A stretch of 64,000 bases of DNA from Lentinula raphanica (taxonomy: Eukaryota; Basidiomycota; Agaricomycetes; Agaricales; Omphalotaceae). Where the stretch lies: the NCBI GenBank assembly GCA_027919835.1, contig JANVFP010000014.1, positions 558,001-622,000 on the forward strand, written 5' to 3'. Made by a program: the position numbers and the translations under genes. Under the pieces are notes generated by a model that saw nothing but the letters and a program-made list of their open reading frames with translations, had not been told where the DNA came from and searched no databases. Below, one piece after another: positions 35,050-45,770 of the stretch (position 1 is its first letter; every line of letters starts with the position of its first letter).

Positions 35050-36170
35050 AGGTGGAGGGACATCCCAGTAGTAAGGGATATCCCATATAGGGGACATCCC
35101 AGTAGGGACATCCCAGTAAGGGGACATCCCAGTAGGGACATCCCAGTAAGGGACAGCCCATAGACAGGGACATCCCAGTAGTAAGGGACATCCCAGTAGG
35201 GACATCCCAGTAAGGGACAGCCCATAGACAGGGACATCCCAGTAGTAAGGGACATCCCAGTAGTAAGGGACAGCCCTTAGACAGGGACATCCCAGTGGTA
35301 ATGGATATCCCATATAGGGGACATCCCAGTAGTAAGGGACATCCCAGTAAGGGACATCCCATATAGGGGACATCCCAGTAGTAAGGGACATCCCATATAG
35401 GGGACATCCCTTGTAGGAACATCCCAGTAGTAAGGGATATCCCATGTAGGGGACATCCCATGTATACTGTCAGTAGTCCTTGAAATCATAGTCAGTGATA
35501 CAATTTTCAACATGCTTTGGTAAATAAATAAAGACTATATTCACTGAAAGATTGGTGTATCCAATGTAAGAGGGACATCCCAGTGGGGACATCCCATGTA
35601 TAGGGACATCCCAGTTGAGGGACATCCCATGTAGGGTACATCCCAGGTGAGGGACATCCCATGTAGGGTACATCCCAGGTGAGGGACATCCCATGTATAG
35701 GGACATCCCATATAAGAGGGACAGCCCAGCTGAGGGACATCCCATGTAAGAGGGACATCCCAGCTGAGGAACATCCCATGTAAGAGGGACATCCCTGTTG
35801 AGGAACATCCCTGTTGAGGAACATCCCATGTAAGAGGGACATCCCTGCTGAGGAACATCCCATGTATAGGGACATCCCAAGTGGAACAGCCCAGCTGAGG
35901 AACATCCCTAGTGGTGAGGGACAGCCCAAGTGGGACAGCCCATGTTAAACAAAGAACATCCCAAGTGGGATAGCCCAGTCGAGGAACATCTCAAGTGGGA
36001 CAGCCCATGTGGGACAACCCAAGTAGGACAGCCCATCTACAGGGGATATCCCATATGGGCCGTTCCAGATGAGGGATATCCCATTGAGGACATCCCATTC
36101 AAAAAGGGACATCCCAATTCAGAAGGAACATCCTATAGGGACATCCCAGGTGGGAGGGAACATCCCATGA
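35050..36170 (-). repeat. Right subterminal array of GGGACATCCC units
   Basis: Dozens of units built on GGGACATCCCA with spacers of 5-15 bases fill about 1.1 kb. The reverse complement of the unit is the left array's GGGATGTCCC, so the arrays are inverted to each other. Two sub-arrays are separated by ~80 unique bases (35461-35570). Spacers come in families (GTAGTAAGG, CATATAGG, TGTAAGAGG), showing local unit amplification. Apparent long frames across it (repeats of GCPLLLGCP) are by-products of the repeat. Confidence 0.9.
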
Positions 36171-36260
36171 GGGAAATCCCGGGGATTTTCAGCATATTAG
36201 CTAGGGGATTTACGGGTCTTGTCCTATCTAATATGATACCTTTTGGTGGTTGCCTAAAGT
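36171..36260 (-). repeat. Right terminal inverted repeat of the KDZ element
   Basis: It pairs with 20137-20227. It begins inside with GGGAAATCCCCGGGATTTT-like sequence and ends CTATCTAATATGATACC plus a diverged tip ending AAAGT. It is immediately followed by the second GATTTATC. Confidence 0.8.
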
Positions 36261-36268
36261 GATTTATC
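36261..36268. repeat. Right target-site duplication of the KDZ element
   Basis: An exact GATTTATC, matching 20129-20136. Confidence 0.8.
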
Positions 36269-38268
36269 AGCAGCGACGGCGATAAGATCGGAATGCTTCG
36301 CAAGGTGGCTCAGACTCACACCCCTTCGTCGGAAGCAACATTCAAATCTCTGCCTCCTATCCCTTCCTAATTTACTACCGCTAGCGAAATGCCTGTCGCT
36401 TACAAGACTGTATTCGAACCTTGCACTAAGCCTACAACTCGGTACTCTACTGCAGAACTTTGTCCCAGTGAGCCTGGCCAATACCTAGTGAAGAAAGGCA
36501 CACCGGAAGGCGCCTTCAATACATCTTGTTAATCGCGTTCTCTACCTCCAGGCTCCTTCCGCGCTAGCCAGTGAAGCACCAAGTCAGCTTTTGTCCGTCG
36601 TCTCTTCCTCGGCCGCTTCCCTTCCTGCTCCCACATCTACAGCACCTCCCTGTAACCAAACGTACCGTCTCTTCTTCTTCGGTTTGTACTCTGCAGCGTC
36701 AGACCTCTCGAAGTTAGACTTGTCTCTCTACCCTGCCTACGGGGCTAAGTACAAGTGTACCGACTCCAACCAGTGTACGTTGGTCAGAAAGGGAACAAAG
36801 TTCCCGTCTTTTGTCATTGCCACCTACACCTCCGACTGAAGTCACCAGGGATGGCATTGACTAGGCGTACTCATCAAACCCGACATGCTGGGCACGGGTT
36901 CGACCAAAGCTCAATTGTGGCTGGATGTAATCGACGGTTGCCGGCATCCTCTGGTCTTTGGATATCACTGTACCCTCCAACCCAATGATGATCGAGTAGT
37001 GCCGGTTAAGGATGACCGCCCCCTGGTGTCAATCCACGAATCCCTCGAAATTCGAATTTTGGTACTCACAATCTTGTCTCCACCCTCAGCAAACTTCTGG
37101 TACAGGTTATCGACCGCCGGTGAGTACGTTTGATAGGATGATATCGAGATACATACCATCTAAATCATCACAGTAGCTTGCTTCGAAATGGTTTTGGGAA
37201 TGTTGCATGGCCTCAACCAGGGTCGCTCCTCCCACCTCAGAAAAACTAGCGACATACATGTTATCTGTTAACAACCACCTTCTGTACAGATTTCCAAACC
37301 CTTGTTCTCTGAACTCATCCGTCAACACCGTCAAACCTTTTGAAAATTCAAATTCGCCATTCTCAAGACAGCTCCTAGCTTTGTTACATTCGAGTCACGT
37401 CTTGATAATCATGACGAACTGTCTAGACGACGAAGAGATGCAGAACTATCATTATCTTGCGTAGTGGAAACTACCATTATCTCGAGTCCACTACGCATAC
37501 AGAGCGATAAGGTCTGGTAACCTTGTGGAAGACTGCCCGGATTCTCAAACCAAGAACGATTCCGACTCGCTCGACTCGCTTTCAGTGCCCTTCAGTGGTT
37601 TTGATCCTAATCCCAAGTCGACATTGGATTCAAGTCAGTACAACGTGATACGATATCTCATTCTGACGAACCTAACAACGCTGTTGTTTTTGTAGACGGT
37701 CAAACTCCTTTCAGCTTTACTGGTCTTTACACTCCTCTTGAACTACATTTGTCTTCATTATCATCAACGTCCAGCATATCGAATCGTTCCTCCTCTACGT
37801 TTATTTTCACACCGTCCAAGCGAACTTCGCAGACTTGACCATTTCCATTCATAACTCCCATTCCTTCTAATGCTCTGACCTCTTCATTCTGGTCGCAACC
37901 AAGCCCAGTCTCTGCTAATACTGCAAAACCTCCCGAAACGTGCAACACCGAGTGACACGGTCTGCTTCAGTCCTTTGTGTTTACCACATTAACGGTTCAC
38001 GGGCACCACGTTGACAGTCAAGAAGTTCACCACGTTATCATTCGTGTACATCACTCTCATCGGAATCACCCCTTTCTTCATTTACCCTAATGTTCACCTG
38101 CACGTTGGCAATATAAGCCTCCGGGGCTTGAATCGTCGGAGGCTAGAGAAAGGTTTTGTCCGGGCGTGGGGCGCGGATATCAGAGGAGCTGAAGCCAGAG
38201 AAAGGCTAGGTAAGCACCAGGAGGGCTCAGTTCGATCTGTATTCAACATTCTTCGCTTTTCTAGCTAT
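36269..38268 (+). other. Continuation of the interrupted locus, no recognised gene
   Basis: Protein-like plus-strand pieces include TYRLFFFGLYSAASDLSKLD (about 36660), LWLDVIDGCRHPLVFGYHC (about 36912) and CFEMVLGMLHGL (about 37172). They are in different frames with stops between, and no domain is recognised. They may be the downstream part of the gene at 18993-20128. A small minus-strand frame at 37727-37948 (LAETGLGCDQNEEVRALEGMG) has no known relatives that I recognise. A 14-base inverted repeat around CATTATC-TTGCGTAGTGG (37450-37490) is a minor hairpin. Confidence 0.3.
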
Positions 38269-38276
38269 CTTGAACC
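38269..38276. repeat. Candidate left target duplication of the fold-back element
   Basis: CTTGAACC occurs here and at 41428-41435, just outside the paired arms. The outermost ~6 bases of the arms do not pair well, so the exact boundary is uncertain by a few bases. Confidence 0.5.
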
Positions 38277-41200
38277 ACCCGTAGCTGTAGAAACTTCGCG
38301 AAGTAGTCCGATAAGTCTCCACCACAGCTTTGCGAAGTAACAGGACTCGCTCTCGAAGCTCAACAAACCCTTCCGGGTAGGCCAGTAGGGCTCCGGGGGG
38401 TGCTCGGCTATTTAGTATATTTAATAATATTTAATAATTCTTTTATTATTTAATAGGTATATTATAATAAATCTACTTTGCGAAGCTGTACTGCACTTTG
38501 CGAAGTGACTACGTTTACGGCAATCATGAAATCAGGTAAATTAGGGTTAGATCATTATGTCATTGATTTCCTTTTTGGGTTATGATATTTTTGAATAGAA
38601 AAAAGCATAGAATGATATTATTGATCTTGAGGTGCTAAAATATGACAGAGGAAACCAAAAATAGCTACAATGGGGTATTGGCTACCTCAGGCACATCAAA
38701 ATTGCCTAAAAAGGAAATTGGTCCAAAAATAGAACTTGATCTCATCAGATAGCAAAAAATCTGAAAAAATCATAAAAAATACTCAAAAAATTCAGGGATG
38801 CCCTGTTGGCCCTGAAAATGCAAAATAAAAAAAAATACGCGACAAGTGTAAAAAATGTTATCACTCCAAATCATACCAAATCTAGGTATATATGATGTAC
38901 ATGCTATTTTTAGCACACCTAGTACCCTCAGACACTTAGAATGACTTATATCATTCAATATATTCAGTACACTCAATGCTTGATAAACTTAACACACTTG
39001 TTAATGAAAAAACTCAGAACAGTAGTAATATATATTATACTCAATATGCTTAACACACTCAACAATGAAAAACCTCAAAACAGTGTTCATATGTGTTATA
39101 CTTAAAACTCATAATACACTTAACAATGAAAAGTCTCGGAACAATACTAATGTATATCATACTCAACATATTTAACACACTCAACAATGAAAACCCTTGA
39201 AACAGTGTTCATATGTGTTATACTTAAAACTCATAATACACTTAACAATGAAAAGTCTCGGAACAATACTAATGTATATCATACTCAACACACTTAACAC
39301 ACTCAACAATGAAAACCCTCAAAAAAGTGTTCATGTGTGTTATACTTAAAACACATAGTACACTTAACAATGAAAAGTCTCGGAACAATACTAATGTATA
39401 TCATACTCAACACACTTTACAATGAAAAAACTTGGAACAGTGCTCATGTGTGTTATACTTAATACACTTCATCAATCAATATGACACACTTAACAATAAA
39501 AATCAGAGTAGTGTAATCACTCATAACATGTATCACACTGAACACACTTCATCAGTAAGAATAACATACCTTTAATAAGACATTGTTATACTATAACACA
39601 CATATTACAACGAGTTTTGGGCGCTTATGGGCGCTTATTTGATGTTTTTGAGTCGAAATTCATTTATACCTCACTCAATTATATTTGTGAGGACTTTCTG
39701 TTCAGTCAGGATGTTGTATACATCATACTCCCCTAGATACAATTCGGAGAACTCAAGATTACAGCCTGTAGGGATGGCTATATCATGATCTTTTATGATT
39801 TAACAGTGTTTTAGGTAAATGACAATTCATATGTTCATGTATTGCATAGATACCAAAGCTGTCTCATGGGGAGAGCACTCCTACAGTGTACTAGCAGTGT
39901 ATGAACATGATTCAGATACTCACCATGACCATTGGACTCTGTAATATACATCTACATATTTCATGTATATTGGTGATATGTATACTTGCATGTAACTACA
40001 GATGTCATACTCAATGACTCCCATTGTAAGTCTCTTAGCTTTATGACACAGAGTAAGCATAGAATAGGTTGTAGGATGTCTCCTTTCATTGCCCAGAAGG
40101 AGTTTGACTTCATAACATGGATGTATGCACTGTGATTTACACAAAACAGTGTAAAATCATAAAAGATCATCATATATCCAGCTCTATAGGCTGAATTTTT
40201 TGGTTCTCCAAATTGTATCTAGGAAGGTATGATATAAACAACATTCTGACACAATATAAAGGACACATGAAAATTATTGAGTGTGTTATTAATGATTTTC
40301 GATTCAAGAACACCAAATAAGCGCCCATAAGCGCCCAAAACTCGTTGTTATATGTGTGTTATAGTATAACAATGTCCCATTATAGGTCTGTTATACTTAC
40401 TGATGAAGTGTGTTCAGTGTGATAAGTATAATGAGTGATTAAACTACTCCAAGTTTTTGATTGTGAAGTGTGTTATATTGATTGATGAAGTGTATTAAGT
40501 ATAATACACATGAGCACTGTTCCGAGTTTTTTCATTGTGAAGTGTGTTGAGTATGATATACATTAGTATTGTTCCGAGACTTTTCATTGTTAAGTGTATT
40601 ATGTGTTCTAAGTATAACACACATGAACACTGTTTTGAGGTTTTTCATTGTTGAGTGTGTTAAGTGTATTGTCAGTATTGAGTATAAGATACATTACTAC
40701 TGTTCTGAGTTTTTTTCATTGTCAAGTGTGTTAAGTTTAATAAATTGAATGATATAAGCCATTCTAAGTGTCTGAGGGTACTAGGTGTGATAAAAATAGC
40801 ATGTACATCATATATACCTAGATTTAGTATGATTTGGAGTGATAACATTTTTTACACTTGTCGCGTATTTTTTTTTATTTTGCATTTTCAGGGCCAACAG
40901 GGCATCCCTGAATTTTTTGAGTATTTTTTATGATTTTTTCAGATTTTTTGCTATCTGATGAGATCAAGTTCTATTTTTGGACCAATTTCCTTTTTAGGCA
41001 ATTTTGATGTGCCTGAGGTAGCCAATACCCCATTGTAGCTATTTTTGGTTTCCTCTGTCATATTTTAGCACCTCAAGATCAATAATATCATTCTATGCTT
41101 TTTTCTATTCAAAAATATCATAACCCAAAAAGGAAATCAATGACGTAATGATCTAACCCTAATTTACCTGATTTCATGATTGCCGTAAACGTAGTCACTT

Positions 41201-41427
41201 CGCGAAGTGCAGTACAGCTTCGCAAAGTAGATTTATTATAATATACCTATTAAATAATAAAAGAATTATTAAATATTATTAAATATACTAAATAGCCGAG
41301 CACCCCCCGGAGCCCTACTGGCCTACCCGGAAGGGTTTGTTGAGCTTCGAGAGCGAGTCCTGTTACTTCGCGAAGCTGTGGTGGAGACTTATCGGACTAC
41401 TTCGCGGAGTTTTTACAGCTTCAGCTG
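38277..41427. mobile_element. 3.15-kb fold-back (long inverted-repeat) element
   Basis: Almost the whole interval is one inverted repeat. The outer arms 38283-38600 and 41100-41421 are nearly identical in reverse complement, for example CTCCGGGGGGTGCTCGGC at 38394 against its complement at 41298. Inner landmarks such as GGGCGCTTATGGGCGCTTAT (39625) pair with 40319-40338. Weaker pairing continues to a centre near 39,980. The arms contain AT-rich minisatellite units around CAATGAAAAGTCTCGGAACA. The word CTTCGCGAAG or CTTTGCGAAG recurs near both ends. CTTGAACC flanks the element at 38269 and 41428, suggesting an 8-bp target duplication as in hAT-like elements. No transposase is encoded; small mirrored frames in both arms are not credible genes. 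Confidence 0.8.
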
Positions 41428-41435
41428 CTTGAACC
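41428..41435. repeat. Candidate right target duplication of the fold-back element
   Basis: Second copy of CTTGAACC, matching 38269-38276. Confidence 0.5.
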
Positions 41436-41779
41436 CCTCAATCACTACTTAGCAATAGGGAGGAGATTCACTCTCTATAGAGGAGAGTTTTCGCTTTTCC
41501 ATACCTTCACCAATGCGACTGGCAGTACGAAAGTTTCTCCCAACATATCACTTCTGATACATCTGTCACTACCACTATTGCTACTTCCATTACTCTACAG
41601 GCTATCCTTGCTACTATCCCTACAACAACTGTACGACAAATTGCTACCTATGATTGTCTTTACCAGGACGGTTTCAAAAAGAATAGGCGCGCGTCAAGCT
41701 GAATGCCATGTGATTCATATTATTTAAGGTTGAGAAAGCGCGATCTAGAAGATGAGATCGCGCTTTCTTCTTTTCCTCC
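41436..41779. promoter_or_regulatory. Presumed 5' region of the DUF6532-like gene
   Basis: No coding frame is convincing. A short inverted repeat, AGAAAGCGCGATCT / AGATCGCGCTTTCT (about 41735-41770), lies just before the start codon at 41780 and could form a hairpin in the leader. Confidence 0.4.
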
Positions 41780-44217
41780 ATGTCTAAGCGTAGAAGCTCC
41801 AAATCAGAGAAGAGTGCTCCCTCTGAGGGCCACGACGCTAAACGCAGGAAAGACAAAGATACGAGGGACAAAGACCTTGCTGCAGAAGATTCGCTTTGGG
41901 ATTCAAAGGCAACTTCGAACGCGACTCCGAATACATCGAGTACTTCAAAGGCTTCAACGAGGGGTTCGACTTTGAGGGCCTCGACGTTGTCAAATTCAAA
42001 AGTATCATCTTCAACTACTAAGGCATTGCCCAAGACTAATTTCAAGAATTTGTCCAAGAAAGCTTCGAGTTCGAAGTCCTCCAGTTCGAAGTCCTCCAGT
42101 TCGAAGCCTTCGAAGAAGGATTCCGGGATGAACAAGGGAAATTCCAATGCTTCCGGTGTCACATCTGGCTCGAAATCCTCTTCGAAATCCTCTACGTCGC
42201 AGAAAAAGGAATACCACAAGCTCAAGAAATCCAAAGACTCCGAAGACACTTATATGTCAACTCTTAATGGGATAGCTCCTCCCAAGGAAGGCCCTTCCGA
42301 GAGCAAAGGTCATTGTTATTTCGATTTTGCGTATACTTTTGATTGACTTCTTCCGGCCCCAGATATCTTCCTCAATGAAGAAGAAACAAACGTGGATTTA
42401 GGAGACGCTATAGAACTATTCGACTCGGGTAAGGGTTTTTAGCATTTCCGGCTCTTATTCTAGCCTCAACTACGTTTACTCTTCACTCTTGCAGACGAAG
42501 AGAGGAAGAAGAACGTTCCACAAAGTGACAATGACGCAGAACTGCTTTCGGACGGCGACAGCTCCGGTGGAGACATGGACGTAGGATCTGATCTCGATGA
42601 TAACGTAGGTCTATGCTCACTACTTCTATGCTTCACTGCTCATAACTGGATATCAGATGAACGTCAGAGACGTTAGCAAGCCTACCAAGACTACCAAGCA
42701 TGCCAAGGATAGCAAGAGCAAAAATCATCTACCAAGAAAACGAAGATCCTCGAATCCTATTTTGAGGACGTCGAACTTGCGCATCTAGGCAAGAGTAGCG
42801 TTCGAATGGCTATTTGTATCAAAGATATGTGGCCGAAGGAGGAGGAGCCTGATCTAGACTTACTGAAGGAAGAGTTAGGAAAGATGGGGAATGAAGAGCA
42901 GCTTCTAAGCCTGAAGAAGATAAGTTCCGATCCCGTAGAAGTCAAGGTTTTCCGTAGATTCGTAAGTCCCCCTCTCTTGAATTCAAGTTATACTAAGCTG
43001 AAGTCTTCGTAAGATAAACTATGGTACCTCTGCTGTCCGGTCGGATATAGGAACTATTGTTCGAATTCTAGTCGCTCAATTCTTTAAACTATCGGTATCC
43101 AAGGGAGAGAAGGCACAAGAAGAAGTAGTTCAGTCCTTTTTTCGCTCTATCTCTTAATGGTTGGGTGCTCAACTTCATTGTTTCTAGTCAGATAGAGTGA
43201 AGTGGCTGTTGGCCCAGAAGAAATATCATCAAGATCTTGATTTCAAAGTAAGATTTCCTTCTCTCAGTTTCACTGGCTGAACCTATACCTATTTTGCAGA
43301 CGCGAACAATCACAGGGGGTCCTTTTTCCTCTCCCTTGATAGGAATGATCCTCCGCGCCTATTTCGTCGATTCTCCTTCTCAACAAGATGTTTTTCTTAT
43401 CAAACGCATGAAGAAGACGAGGAAGGTGCCCTTACGTTTGATTGTAATGATAACTGCCTTGGTATTCTTTCCCTGCTTCACTTAAGAAAAACATTTACAA
43501 GTTCTCCTATAGATGGGTCACTCGATTAGGGAATGGTACGGCGGTGTAAAGGTGAAGATTCATTTGACTCGACCGAACAATGAAGCCATGTAAGTTTCTT
43601 TGATATTCTCAAGGCTTCATAGCTCTGATAAGGACAGATATCATTCTTTGTGTACTACAATGCGGAGGACTAAGAAGAATGCGAAGACATATACTGAAAA
43701 CTTGCAGATTGATCTTTTCCAAGAAATGAGGTAAGAGCAGCTAGTCATTTAACATATGTTATCTAACACCAGTCTGTCTTCAGTTCAGACGACGTCGACG
43801 ATGACAATATTCCCAATTACGATTACGAAGCACTTGAAGCTGCTGCTAAAGCCAAACGCAAGGAGCGCGAAAGTCTCAAAGCCTCTCATGACTACAGCGA
43901 AAACGAGGACGAAAGCGGGAGCGGCAGGAGCAGGAGTCATAGTAGGAGCGGGAGCGGGAGTGGTAGCGTTAGCGGGAGTGGTAGCGGGAGTGGTAGCGGG
44001 AGTGGTAGCGGGAGTGGGAACGAGAGCGACAAACGAAGTGACACAGGGACCGTCAAAGGCAGAAGGACCAACAATGACAGAGGGACGGACAACGATAGCG
44101 AGAACGATGTTGGCAAGGGGTCGAAGAGTAAGAACCGGGTAGACACAGAGGAAGGTGATGAGGATGTTGCTAGCTCAAAGGATAAGGGTAAAGGAGTAGT
44201 AGGCAGAGGAGATTAAG
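41780..44217 (+). CDS. DUF6532-like basidiomycete protein with SR/SG-rich tails
   Basis: About ten exons are split by short introns, starting MSKRRSSKSEKSAPSE. The N-terminal ~180 residues are Ser/Lys-rich, then acidic (DIFLNEEETNVDLGDAIELF). The folded part reads AHLGKSSVRMAICIKDMWPK (about 42780), VKVFRRF, SDIGTIVRILVAQFFKLS, then GGPFSSPLIGMILRAYFVDS (43317), KVPLRLIVMITAL (43426) and MGHSIREWYGGVKVKIHLT (about 43515). The pattern of PF-x-x-PL-I, a hydrophobic helix and EWxxG resembles DUF6532, a domain of unknown function common in Agaricomycetes. The C-terminus has a Ser-Gly repeat region (43910-44030) and a basic tail ending at TAA 44215. Function unknown; nuclear location is plausible from the charged tails. 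The fold-back element ends ~350 bases upstream. Confidence 0.55.
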
Positions 44218-44755
44218 GACAATCTGTTTTCTTGGCAACGCTCACTGATGTTTCCATGTATATAGCCATAGTATTCTGGTAGCCTACAACCATCTATAGC
44301 ATATCTGGTTCCTATCTGAACTGATTATAAGTCCTTCAATGCATATTCAATGCTTCCCAGAAAGTTCCAAAACTGTGTATAAATGTCTTGAAGAAGTAAA
44401 AAGCATTCCAAAGATATTGAGAGAAGCTGAAAGCATCCCAAAGACGCTCAAAGAACCTGAAAGACGCTCAAAGAACCCCAAAGACACTCAAAGAACCCAG
44501 AGGCACTAAACGTTCCTCAAATTAATGATAACAGCTTCAAAATAAAAGAAAGAACTCATAGGTTATAAGCAGAAGATTTAAAGCTCATTAAATTGATTGA
44601 AAGTTTTTCAACTCAATGTCAAAAGTATGAGAGCGATAGAAGGTACATGAATCCAAGTCAGTAGTACTAGAAGCCAACTAGATACAAAATGAAGTACTCT
44701 CAGGTCATCCAAATAGATTTTCTTTGCTCTACTATTATTTCAGGATAATTAAAGT
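44218..44755. other. Gene-free AT-rich region with short AAAGA-type repeats
   Basis: Around 44400-44510 the words CCAAAGACGCTCAAAGAACC recur three to four times with variation. No coding frame is seen. Confidence 0.4.
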
Positions 44756-45320
44756 ATTTTCAAAGGAGGAAGATTGATTGCAGAGATTAAAATGTTCTTT
44801 GAAAGCTTCTGAAAATATTTATTGGTACTTTCTGATACTTTAGGAGTGTTCAATTGATTGAAGATTATTTTGAGGCTACTCAACAGTGAGCTCAACTCTA
44901 TTCCATCCTTTTTGAATACTCTGCTTAAGTTTGACAGTGTCTCATAGAATAGAAAAGTATTTTACAACTAACAGATATTGATTTCAAAGAAGGTAGACTC
45001 TTTCAAAGTTACTGAAAGTAGTGAATGTTACTTTCTAATACTTCTGAAGTACTCAATGCAGTGAAAGTTTCTTTAAGGCTAATCAAAAGTGATGTCAACT
45101 CTCTTTTTATTGTTTTTGAAATCTTTGCTAAAGCTTGAGAGTATTGATGTAGACCAAAAAGCATTCTCAAATTGATATAGATTTATCTCAAACACTATAG
45201 ACTCTTTCAAGAATTCTGAAAATATTAACAGTTGCTCTCTGATACTTCAAAAGTGAATAAATTTATTAATATTTTCTTTAAGGCTGATTAAAGTGCATTC
45301 AACTCTCTTTTTATTAGCTT
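44756..45320. repeat. Degenerate ~204-bp tandem repeat
   Basis: Three diverged units can be aligned by the anchors TTCTGAAAATATT (44808), TACTGAAAGTAGTG (45010) and TTCTGAAAATATT (45214). Each is followed by CTTTCTGATACTT-like and AACTCTCTTTTTATT-like blocks. Divergence is high, so the array is old. No gene is present. Confidence 0.6.
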
Positions 45321-45770
45321 GGGTGCTTGGGAAATTAGGGGGTATCTCTGGATACCCTCAGGGCTTGAGGTGGCCTAGGGCCTCTAGGTAGCTTGAGGCT
45401 ACTCTATAGTAGCTGCAGGATGGGTATGTTTTTGCTGATGTGGAGATTTTTGACCAGAACTAACCATAATTCATCAAGTCCTCAAGATATTGATGGTCCC
45501 GTCTCACAGGCTTGGAAAGTACGGTGATTCTCCATCTTCATATATCTCATATTTTGACGACTCATCTATAGCGCAGATCGTCAACGAAAATCAATGTTTG
45601 AACTCCTGCGAGTTGAGTGTTCATTCATACCTTGGGTCTGAGTGACTGAGGATCATTAATCTTCCATAGATGTCTCGAATTATCAGGTCAGACAGGTCCT
45701 TCAACACTATTCTATATTTTGCTGAAATGGACCAGAAGCAAATGGATAAATACGAACCAGTCCAAAATCG
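45321..45770. other. Gene-free spacer before the RPL11 relics
   Basis: Nothing is recognised apart from short runs of GGCCTAGGGCCTCTAGGTAG-type partial palindromes near 45370-45395. Confidence 0.35.

Larger units (their letters stand above)
20137..36260. mobile_element. 16.1-kb KDZ-type DNA transposon with cargo genes
   Basis: The element is bounded by an exact 8-bp direct repeat and ~90-bp inverted repeats that agree at roughly four of five positions in a hand alignment. Both ends share TATCATA, AGATAGGACA, AAATCCCC, CTAATATG and AAAATCCCCGGGATTTCCC. Inside each end lies an array of GGGATGTCCC-like units, inverted relative to each other. Contents in order: the transposase (minus), a repeat-rich spacer with a hairpin, an Spt5-like gene (plus), and a second large gene (plus). 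The outermost ~25 bases of the inverted repeats are the most diverged. Apart from terminal divergence I see no disabling lesion in the large cargo frames, so the element may be recent or even active. Confidence 0.85.

Noticed and set aside
34976..35929. Several long minus-strand frames with GCPLLLGCP-type repeats
   Set aside because: They are translations of the subterminal GGGACATCCC array, whose unit lacks stops; there is no independent evidence of a protein.
38770..40933. Mirrored 60-70 codon frames in both arms of the fold-back element
   Set aside because: They are the same AT-rich sequence read on opposite strands, without a domain, in arms conserved by inverted-repeat pairing.
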